Positions 1 through 5,358 of a DNA stretch of 8,010 bases are shown one piece after another. The notes below the pieces were generated by a model. That model was not told where the DNA came from, did no database searches, and saw only the letters and a program-made list of their open reading frames with translations. Source of the DNA: Nonomuraea sp. (lineage in GTDB: Bacteria; Actinomycetota; Actinomycetes; Streptosporangiales; Streptosporangiaceae); contig JABFVJ010000042.1 in NCBI GenBank assembly GCA_013362835.1, positions 1-8,010 on the forward strand, written 5' to 3'. A program made the translations under genes and the position numbers. Within the stretch, counting starts at the first letter, position 1, and each line of letters begins with the position of its first letter.

Positions 1-248
1 GACATGACGCCCGAGGCGCTGGGGGGCCAGATGTCGACGCGGAGCAGGCGGTGGGCGTAGGAGTAGGCCACCAGCTGGCTGCGGTTGCTGCACGAGAACC
101 GGTCAAGGAGCTTGCTGATCCATTCGGCCACCGTGTAGCGGCTGAGGTGCAGCTCGCGGGCGATTCTCGTCGTCGTGTACCCCCTGGCCAGCATCACGAT
201 CAGCTCGCGGTCACGATCGTTCAACACGCCGACGGAACCAAGATCCAT
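1..248 (-). CDS. LuxR-type helix-turn-helix regulator, 3' end outside window
   Basis: Visible are the first 82 residues of a DNA-binding protein; the C-terminus lies beyond base 1. Residues about 9-65 form a LuxR/GerE-type HTH: LNDRDREL at 9-16, RIARELHLSRYTVAEW at 28-43 as the scissor and recognition helices, then SNRSQLVAYSYAHRL at 54-68. The usual K-x-H after TV in the recognition helix is replaced by A-E-W. ATG at 248 is the only ATG, GTG or TTG in this frame after the in-frame TGA that ends the upstream gene. The protein therefore starts almost directly with the HTH and has no receiver or sensor domain before it; any partner domain would have to be C-terminal. The ribosome site is weak (TGGGG at 254-258). 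It lies downstream of the SARP fusion on the same strand, with a 150-base gap full of dyad symmetry. A role as pathway or local regulator is inferred. Confidence 0.8.
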   Translation of the reverse strand, partial: MDLGSVGVLNDRDRELIVMLARGYTTTRIARELHLSRYTVAEWISKLLDRFSCSNRSQLVAYSYAHRLLRVDIWPPSASGVM

Positions 249-260
249 GTGGACGCCCCA

Positions 261-278
261 GGTCAGATCGCCTTGACC
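261..278. repeat. Inverted repeat next to the luxR-like start
   Basis: GGTCA (261-265) and TGACC (274-278) are perfect 5-base arms around an 8-base spacer. The element ends 12 bases upstream of the ATG at 248. In the leftward transcript it would form a hairpin directly before the weak ribosome site. It could be an operator or an RNA element; the sequence does not decide. Confidence 0.5.
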
Positions 279-279
279 A

Positions 280-303
280 GAGGTCCCCGGCTGGAAGGAC
301 CTC
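280..303. repeat. Inverted repeat in the luxR-like leader
   Basis: GAGGTCC (280-286) and GGACCTC (297-303) are perfect 7-base arms around a 10-base spacer. Only one base separates it from the inverted repeat at 261-278, so a leader transcript could fold into two stacked hairpins just before the start codon. Function is unknown; operator pair or attenuator-like leader are both possible. Confidence 0.55.
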
Positions 304-328
304 GATGTCGACGCTAGAAGGATCCGCT

Positions 329-363
329 TAACCAGCGGTATGGCGGGGCCATACTCCCGGTTA
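329..363. repeat. 35-base symmetric palindrome between SARP fusion and luxR-like gene
   Basis: Two nested sets of arms share one axis: TAACC (329-333) with GGTTA (359-363) outside, and GTATGGC (338-344) with GCCATAC (348-354) inside, around a GGG centre. The four-base connectors on each side are equal in length and only partly paired. It lies 35 bases past the stop of the SARP fusion and 80 bases before the luxR-like start. It could be a dimeric regulator's operator controlling the luxR-like gene, or a hairpin terminator without a T-tract. The even spacing of the arms favours a protein-binding site, but this is inference. Confidence 0.55.
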
Positions 364-398
364 TGTGTCCAGTTGCGGACAAATCCGGACCAATGGTG

Positions 399-2228
399 TC
401 AGGGGCGGCCGTGGAGGATCTCCTCGTACATCTTCCGCAACATCGGGCTGGGGTCGATGCCGAGCTCGGAGACCAGGTGGCGGCGTAGGCTCTCGAACTG
501 CGACAGCGCCTCGGGGGCGCGCCCGCAACCGACCAGCGCGGTCATCCTCGACGCCACCAGCCTTTCCCGCGCGGGAAAGTACGAGGCGAGGTCGTCGAGG
601 CGGGTGAGCACCTCGACGTGCCTGCCGCGTTCGATCTCCAGCTCGGCCCAGTCCTCGTTGACGGTGAGATAGAGCTCGGTGCAGCGGCCCACCGCCTCGT
701 CGACCAGCGGGACCCCGGTGAACTCGGCGAGCGGCCGGCCGCGCCACAGGCGGGCGGCGTCGTCGAGCAGGGTCAGCGCCGCGTCGCCGTCGCCCCTGCG
801 CCGCAGGTCGCGCCCGGCCCCGGCCAGGTGGCGGAAGCGGAGCAGGTCGAGCTCGTCAGCAGCGGCGTCCAGACGGTAGCCCCAGCCCTGGTAGGAGATG
901 CGGTCGCCCGCCTTCCTGCGCAGCTCGGAGACGTAGACCTGGAGGTTCTTGCGCGCGGTGGGCGGCGGGCTCTCGCCCCAGAGGGAGTCGATCAGCTGGT
1001 CGGTCGCGACCACCTGGTTGGGGCTGAGGAGCAGGATGGCGGCCAGCAGCCTGGCCTTGCGCGCGCTGATCCGGACGAGGGAGCCGTCCATCCTGATTTC
1101 GAGCGTTCCAAGCACGTTGGCGTCCATGGCGGGCCTGACCGGCAGGGGCGGGGCGCAGCCGCCGGTGCCCAGGGTGAGGAATCCGGCCAGGTCGATGGAG
1201 GCGGCGGGCTTGGGCGCCGACTGCGAGTGGAGGCTCCTGACCATGGCGAGCGCGGCCATCGAGACGTCGTCCACCCCCGCCTTGCTCTCGAACCAGCGCC
1301 AGTCGCCGTCGGAGTTGGCTTCGAGGAAGACCGGTCCCTGCCTGGTCATCAGGAAGTCGAAGGCGCCGTAGCGCAGGTGCCACAGGTCGGCGAGCCGGCG
1401 GACGGCGCTGAGCACGGGCTCGGGGGCGCCGACCCGGGAGACCGACACCGAGTCGGCGTCGCACCAGATCGCCTCGGGCGAGGTCTTGCCCACCCGGAAG
1501 GTCCTGATCTCGCCGTCCAGGTAGTAGACGCGCAGCTCCACCTCGTGGTCGACGTACTCCTGGACGATCATCGGGGCGTCCCTGCGGGAGAGCTCGCAGG
1601 CGACCGCCGCGTCCATGATCTCCGGGAAGATCCCGGCCAGGGTGCCGGGTTCCGTCTCGACGAAGTGGCCGTCGAGCGCCTTGACGATGACCCGGTCGCC
1701 GGGCAGGAGCGCGCTGGCCGCGGCGGGGTCGGTGGTCACGATCGTACGCGGGGTGCGGATCCCGGCCCGTGCCGCGTCGTCCAGCTGGATCAGCCGGCCG
1801 ATGTCGGGGCCGCCCGGCAGGTGGTGGGCGGCCAGGTGGGAGATCTGGCCGACCAGGGCGCACCAGGAGTCGGCGCGGAAGGGCGAGCTCGCCGAGTTCT
1901 GGATGGCCCTGGGGGAGAAGTGACGTACCCAGGTGACGGTGGGGATGATCCGGCGGCCGTTGACCGTGAGCGAGCGGTCGGCGATGTCGGCGGCGATGCG
2001 CAGGTCGTCCACGGACTCCGCGTCGATCCGCAGGCTGGGCACCCCGAGCGTACGCAGCCCGCGCTGGAGCACCGCGAACTCGGTGAGCCCGGCCCGGTCG
2101 GCGAGCACCACGCACGGGAGCGCGACCGCGGGATCGCTCTCCTCCGGTAACTGCCAGGTCAGACCGGCGGTGCCGGGCGGCAGGGTGAGGGTGTAGGGGG
2201 CGGCGTCAGGTGGCGTCTCCGAACTCAC
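399..2228 (-). CDS. ATP-grasp domain fused to SARP-type transcriptional activator
   Basis: A 609-residue fusion. Residues about 35-335 resemble ATP-grasp ligases that mature graspetides (MvdD/TgmB type): WVRHFSP at 100-106, a lid-strand lysine in DRVIVKALDGHFVE (178-191), VQEYVDHEVELRVYYLDGE (222-240), YGAFDF (287-292) and FLEANSDGDWRWFE (301-314). Acidic/amide ligands E303 and N305 are retained, so ATP and metal binding is plausible. A Pro/Ala/Gly-rich linker (about 335-370) leads to a SARP: winged helix about 372-452 (ARKARLLAAILLLSPNQVV, LIDSLWGESPPPTARKNLQ) and BTAD helical domain about 458-605 (VSELGIDPSPMLRKMYEEIL). Met368 sits where a stand-alone SARP would begin, but it has no ribosome site. 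The start is GTG 2228, preceded by GAGGTGG (2239-2245). Codon 27 is TTA (2148-2150). It is divergent from the YcaO operon and probably its activator. Whether the ATP-grasp part is an enzyme or a sensor is unknown. Confidence 0.9.
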   Translation of the reverse strand: MSSETPPDAAPYTLTLPPGTAGLTWQLPEESDPAVALPCVVLADRAGLTEFAVLQRGLRTLGVPSLRIDAESVDDLRIAADIADRSLTVNGRRIIPTVTWVRHFSPRAIQNSASSPFRADSWCALVGQISHLAAHHLPGGPDIGRLIQLDDAARAGIRTPRTIVTTDPAAASALLPGDRVIVKALDGHFVETEPGTLAGIFPEIMDAAVACELSRRDAPMIVQEYVDHEVELRVYYLDGEIRTFRVGKTSPEAIWCDADSVSVSRVGAPEPVLSAVRRLADLWHLRYGAFDFLMTRQGPVFLEANSDGDWRWFESKAGVDDVSMAALAMVRSLHSQSAPKPAASIDLAGFLTLGTGGCAPPLPVRPAMDANVLGTLEIRMDGSLVRISARKARLLAAILLLSPNQVVATDQLIDSLWGESPPPTARKNLQVYVSELRRKAGDRISYQGWGYRLDAAADELDLLRFRHLAGAGRDLRRRGDGDAALTLLDDAARLWRGRPLAEFTGVPLVDEAVGRCTELYLTVNEDWAELEIERGRHVEVLTRLDDLASYFPARERLVASRMTALVGCGRAPEALSQFESLRRHLVSELGIDPSPMLRKMYEEILHGRP

Positions 2229-2320
2229 TCGCGGTCCACCACCTCATGCCTGCCGGGGGCGCGGGCGAGCCGGGCGCGGATGTCCATGTGCCGATGATCA
2301 TCCGACCGGCGTGGGCGCAC
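2225..2320 (-). CDS. Possible 31-codon leader ORF coupled to the SARP fusion
   Basis: A short arginine-rich reading frame starts at GTG 2320 and is preceded by a good ribosome site, GAGGGG (2326-2331), five bases upstream. Its TGA (2225-2227) overlaps the GTG start of the SARP fusion (2228) as GTGA, the usual pattern of translational coupling. About 26 of 31 third codon positions are G or C, which fits coding sequence here. The frame stays open upstream to a TTG at 2410, but that part has AT-richer third positions and no ribosome site. The peptide has no Cys or Ser/Thr-rich core and no recognisable domain. It is more likely a regulatory leader ORF than a RiPP precursor. It could also be a chance frame. 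Confidence 0.35.
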   Translation of the reverse strand: MRPRRSDDHRHMDIRARLARAPGRHEVVDRE

Positions 2321-2445
2321 AATCACCCCTCTGTCGTTTGGCATATGGATTTTCGTGAACGCCCACATTCGTGGGGTTGTGAGCCCCTCGTCCCCGAGAG
2401 TCATACTCAACCAGCACTGCTGCCTGAGGCGGGAAGGGTGGGGTT
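2229..2445. promoter_or_regulatory. Divergent control region between SARP fusion and ABC/YcaO operon
   Basis: This 217-base stretch separates the divergent fusion gene and the five-gene operon, so it must hold promoters in both directions. It contains the most AT-rich block of the window (about 2331-2357, around CATATGGATTTT), a small dyad CCCAC-ATTC-GTGGG (2362-2375) and two copies of TTCGTG (2352-2357 and 2368-2373). No confident -35/-10 pair could be assigned on either strand. No clear tandem heptamer of the classic SARP operator type was seen. The leftward half overlaps the possible leader ORF. Confidence 0.6.
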
Positions 2446-2448
2446 GTG
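2371..2448 (+). repeat. 11-base direct repeat flanking the leader of the ABC ATPase gene
   Basis: GTGGGGTTGTG occurs exactly at 2371-2381 and at 2438-2448, 67 bases apart. The downstream copy covers the region just before and including the GTG start of the ABC ATPase. The upstream copy includes the right arm of the small dyad at 2362-2375. It may be a regulator-binding repeat or chance in G-rich sequence. Confidence 0.4.
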
Positions 2449-3387
2449 TCGGACGACGTCGTGACAGCCACGGACCTGGTCAAACAGTATCGCCGCATGG
2501 ATCGCCGGGCAGTGGACGGCATCTCCTTCGAGATCGCGCAGGGCGAGACCATCGGACTGCTCGGGCCCAACGGCGCGGGCAAGACCACTCTGATCAAGAT
2601 GATCTGCGGCGTCACCGCGCCGACCTCCGGGCAGCTCAGGCTCTTCGGCGTGGACCCCGTACGGCAGCCGGTCGCCGCCAAGACCTCGATCGGGGCGATG
2701 CACCAGGTGGGCCCGTTCGACCTGATGCTCTCCGCGCTGGACAACCTCAAGATCGCGGCCCGGTTCCGCGGCCTGCGCTGGCGCGAGGTCCGGCCGTGGG
2801 CGCTCGAACTGGTCGAGCACCTCGGCGTCACCTCCGCGCTGTCCCGGTTCTGCTTCCAGCTCTCGGGCGGTCAGCGGCAGCGGTTCCAGCTCGTCCGCGC
2901 CCTGCTCACCGTCCCGCGGCTGCTGGTGCTGGACGAGCCGTCCGCCGGTCTCGACGTCGGCGGGCGCAGGCACGTCGAACGGTTCGTGACCTGGTTGCGC
3001 GAGGAGCACGGCGTGACCGTGCTGTGGACCAGCCACCACATCGACGAGCTGGAACGCAACTGCCAGCGGGTGATGGTGATCGACCACGGCCGGGTGATGC
3101 GGTTCGCCAAGCCGCGCGAGCTGGTCGAGGAGTTCGGCACCACGCACATGGTGGTGACCGTCCAGGACCCGGCGACCAGCGGGATCGTGGTCGCGTGGGC
3201 GGAGGCGGAGGGGCTGGTGGTCAAGGCGGAGGAGGCCGAGGTGCGGATCGAGGGCGCGCTCGTGCAGGACGTCCTGCCAGGGCTGGCCGGCCACTGCCAG
3301 GAGCACGGGGTGGCGATCTCCGGGGTCTCCACCGCGACCGATTCGCTTGAGGAGGTCTTCCTCCGGATGACCGAGAACAAGGAGTGA
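2446..3387 (+). CDS. ABC transporter ATP-binding protein (DrrA-like exporter)
   Basis: A 313-residue nucleotide-binding subunit of an ABC-2 type exporter. All motifs are intact: Walker A GPNGAGKT (40-47), Q-loop Gln87, signature LSGGQ (139-143), Walker B LLVLDEP (159-165), D-loop SAGLD (166-170) and H-loop His197 in TSHHIDE. About 70 C-terminal residues after the core resemble the accessory tail of DrrA-type exporters that pump drugs or natural products. The start is GTG 2446, with a purine-rich GGGAAGGG (2431-2438) ahead. A second in-frame GTG at 2461 would remove only five residues. It is the first gene of the rightward operon and pairs with the permease that begins one base after its stop codon. 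The expected role is export of, or self-resistance to, the pathway product. Confidence 0.93.
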   Translation: MSDDVVTATDLVKQYRRMDRRAVDGISFEIAQGETIGLLGPNGAGKTTLIKMICGVTAPTSGQLRLFGVDPVRQPVAAKTSIGAMHQVGPFDLMLSALDNLKIAARFRGLRWREVRPWALELVEHLGVTSALSRFCFQLSGGQRQRFQLVRALLTVPRLLVLDEPSAGLDVGGRRHVERFVTWLREEHGVTVLWTSHHIDELERNCQRVMVIDHGRVMRFAKPRELVEEFGTTHMVVTVQDPATSGIVVAWAEAEGLVVKAEEAEVRIEGALVQDVLPGLAGHCQEHGVAISGVSTATDSLEEVFLRMTENKE

Positions 3388-3388
3388 C

Positions 3389-4201
3389 GTGGCCGCCGTC
3401 CTGAGCTTCGAGAACAAGCCGCCGGTGCAGCGGGGCCGGGTGCCCGACCTGTTCGCGGTGGTCTACCGCGAGTACGCGCTGCTGGCCCGCAACCGGGTCT
3501 ACCTCATCGTGGGCCTGACCCCGATGCTCATCTACTTGCTGCTGGTCAACACCTCGCTGAGCAACCTGGTACGCAACGTCACCTACCATGGCGCCGAAGT
3601 GTCGTTCACCATCTTCCTGCTCCCGATGACCCTGGCCATGTCGGTGGTCAGCGCGGCCGGCACGGCGGGCATGGCGGTCTTCCAGGAGGAGGCCAGCGGG
3701 GTCGCCACCCAGCTGTGGTCCTACCCCCTGCGCAGGTCCCGCTTCCTGCTCGGCAAGCTGATCGCCGGAGTCTCGCTGGTGATGGCGCAGACCCTGCTCG
3801 GCCTGGGCGTGGCGGCGCTGCTGTTCGACTTCCCGTTCACCCTGGGCGGCTGGATCGGCCTGCTGGTGATGCTGGTCTTCGCCTCCCTCGCCTTCAACGG
3901 GCTCTACCTGGCCGCCGCGATCACCATCACCGACCACCAGGTCTTCATGGTGCTGTCGAACGTGTCGATCCCGGTGCTGGTCTTCGCCGCCCCCTCGCTC
4001 TACACGATGGAGAGCATGCCGACCGTGATCCAGTGGATCGCGGTGGTGAACCCGCTGACGTACGCGATCAACGGCATGCGCGACGCCTCGCTCTTCGGGC
4101 TGGGCGCGGTCTGGCAGCCCATGCTGGTGATGGCCGTGATGGCGGTCATCGGCTACACCGTCGGCGGACGCGCCCTGCTCAACCGGGCACGCAACCTCTA
4201 A
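3389..4201 (+). CDS. ABC-2 type transporter permease (DrrB-like)
   Basis: A 270-residue integral membrane protein with six predicted membrane segments at about 37-54, 71-94, 124-146, 153-178, 184-205 and 241-260. A cytoplasmic stretch at about 99-123 (FQEEASGVATQLWSYPLRR) is the usual contact region for the ATPase. The NPLTYAINGMRDASLFG segment (221-237) before the last helix is typical of ABC-2 permeases of drug and polysaccharide exporters. GTG 3389 starts one base after the ATPase stop, with AAGGAG (3379-3384) inside the end of that gene, so translation is coupled. It would form the membrane channel of a DrrAB-like exporter, probably as a dimer with two ATPase subunits. The substrate cannot be read from the sequence; the neighbours suggest a modified peptide. 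Confidence 0.92.
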   Translation: MAAVLSFENKPPVQRGRVPDLFAVVYREYALLARNRVYLIVGLTPMLIYLLLVNTSLSNLVRNVTYHGAEVSFTIFLLPMTLAMSVVSAAGTAGMAVFQEEASGVATQLWSYPLRRSRFLLGKLIAGVSLVMAQTLLGLGVAALLFDFPFTLGGWIGLLVMLVFASLAFNGLYLAAAITITDHQVFMVLSNVSIPVLVFAAPSLYTMESMPTVIQWIAVVNPLTYAINGMRDASLFGLGAVWQPMLVMAVMAVIGYTVGGRALLNRARNL

Positions 4202-4210
4202 GGCAGGGGA
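4202..4210 (+). promoter_or_regulatory. Ribosome site that fixes the TTG start of the YcaO gene
   Basis: GGCAGGGGA lies directly after the permease stop and 8 bases before TTG 4219. The only other nearby start in frame, GTG 4252, has no such site upstream. Confidence 0.65.
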
Positions 4211-4218
4211 TCGACATC

Positions 4219-5358
4219 TTGTGGCTTCCCACGCAGGCCGATGACGTCAAGGTGCGACTGCCCGGCACGGACAGGGCCAGGGAACCGGCGCGGACGCTGG
4301 AGATGGCCCAGGGCGCGGCGCCCCGGGTGGGGATCACCCGGGTGGCCGACCTGACCTGGCTGGACACCATCGGCATCCCGACGTACCAGGCCATCAGGCC
4401 GACGGCCCGGACGCTGGCCGTCTCCCAGGGCAAGGGCATCACCGCCGAACTGGCCAGACTGTCGGCGATGATGGAGGCGATCGAGCTCTGGCACGCCGAA
4501 CAGCCCCGCCCGCCAGCCGTGATCGCCGCGCCGCGCGAGGTCGCCGGCGAGATCGACTACGACCTGGGCGAGCTGCCGCAGGCCGGCCCGAGCCTGCTGC
4601 ACGAGGGCCTGCCGATGGAATGGCTCCCGGCCACCTCGCTGGCCGACGGCAAACCCGCCCTGCTGCCCAAGGAACTGGTGACCGTCACCTCCGACCGTGG
4701 TCCCGGCTGGCACGCGCCCGTCTTCGCGGTCTCCTCCAACGGCCTGGCCAGCGGCAACACCCTGGTGGAAGCGGTCCTGCACGCCCTGTACGAGGTGATC
4801 GAGCGGGACGCGGTGAGCATCGCGATGGTCAGCCGTACCAAGGGGGTCCGCGCCGATCCCGGCTCGCTCGGCTCGGCCGTCGTGGACCGGCTGTGCGAGC
4901 TGCTGGCCAGGGCCGGGGTCTGCCTGGAGGTCAGATCGACGCCATCGGCGACCGGGCTGCCCTGCTTCCTGGCGGAGATCACCTGCGACGACTACCCGAT
5001 GAACTTCAGGGGGTTCGGCTGCCATCTGAGCTCGGAGATCGCGCTCACCCGGGCCGTCACCGAGGCGGCCCAGGCCCGGCTGGCCTACATCTCGGGCGCG
5101 CGGGACGACCTGCACGCCAACGCCTACGCCTCCATGGGCGAACGCCGCAGGACCCCCGCCTCCTCCGAACCGGCCGAGGCCATCCCCCGGGTGACGGCGA
5201 ACGCCACCCTGGTCGACGACCTGCGTGACGTGGTCGGGCGCGCCACGTCCGCGTTCGGCAGCGCGCCCTTGTTCACCGACCTGACCAGGGACGACGTCGG
5301 GGTTCCCGTGGCCAGGGTGGTGGCGCCAGGATGCCGCCTCGCCCCGGAGGAGTTCTAG
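4219..5358 (+). CDS. YcaO-domain protein (TfuA partner; probable thioamidation or azoline enzyme)
   Basis: A 379-residue YcaO protein, close to the usual length. YcaO enzymes use ATP to phosphorylate a peptide backbone amide; with TfuA partners they are known to insert sulfur and form thioamides. The ATP/Mg site is recognisable: GKGIT (71-75) then S82-A-M-M-E86-A-I-E89; SSNGLASG (172-179) followed by E184, E192 and E195-R196 in EAVLHALYEVIERDA; and NFRGFGCHL (262-270) followed by E282, Q285 and R287 in TEAAQAR, then ARDD (294-297). The C-terminus ends CRLAPEEF and lacks the PxPxP tail of many azoline-forming YcaOs. There is no fused E1-like or ocin-ThiF domain. The start is probably TTG 4219. 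The TfuA gene overlaps its stop by one base, which strongly suggests a functional pair. The substrate is unknown. Confidence 0.93.
   Translation: MWLPTQADDVKVRLPGTDRAREPARTLEMAQGAAPRVGITRVADLTWLDTIGIPTYQAIRPTARTLAVSQGKGITAELARLSAMMEAIELWHAEQPRPPAVIAAPREVAGEIDYDLGELPQAGPSLLHEGLPMEWLPATSLADGKPALLPKELVTVTSDRGPGWHAPVFAVSSNGLASGNTLVEAVLHALYEVIERDAVSIAMVSRTKGVRADPGSLGSAVVDRLCELLARAGVCLEVRSTPSATGLPCFLAEITCDDYPMNFRGFGCHLSSEIALTRAVTEAAQARLAYISGARDDLHANAYASMGERRRTPASSEPAEAIPRVTANATLVDDLRDVVGRATSAFGSAPLFTDLTRDDVGVPVARVVAPGCRLAPEEF
5346..5352 (+). promoter_or_regulatory. Ribosome site that decides the TfuA start
   Basis: GGAGGAG is a near-perfect Shine-Dalgarno sequence, five bases before GTG 5358. It rules out the in-frame ATG at 5331, which would add nine residues and lacks such a site. 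Confidence 0.8.

Noticed and set aside
618..2150. A 510-codon frame on the + strand
   Set aside because: It is antisense to the SARP fusion, has low-complexity Gly/Ala/Arg/Asp composition and no recognisable domain; long open antisense frames are usual at this GC content.
2352..2373. Two TTCGTG copies as a SARP operator
   Set aside because: They are 16 bases apart, not the 11- or 22-base phasing expected for SARP heptamers, and they do not resemble known SARP sites.
2355..3350. A 331-codon frame starting in the control region, with an N-terminus containing HCC and WGC
   Set aside because: It runs through the ABC ATPase gene in another frame and becomes Arg/Ala-rich; the cysteine-bearing start is not a separate short peptide.
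5331..5357. ATG 5331 as start of the TfuA gene
   Set aside because: It lies deep within the YcaO gene without a ribosome site, while GTG 5358 follows GGAGGAG by five bases and begins right at the TfuA fold.
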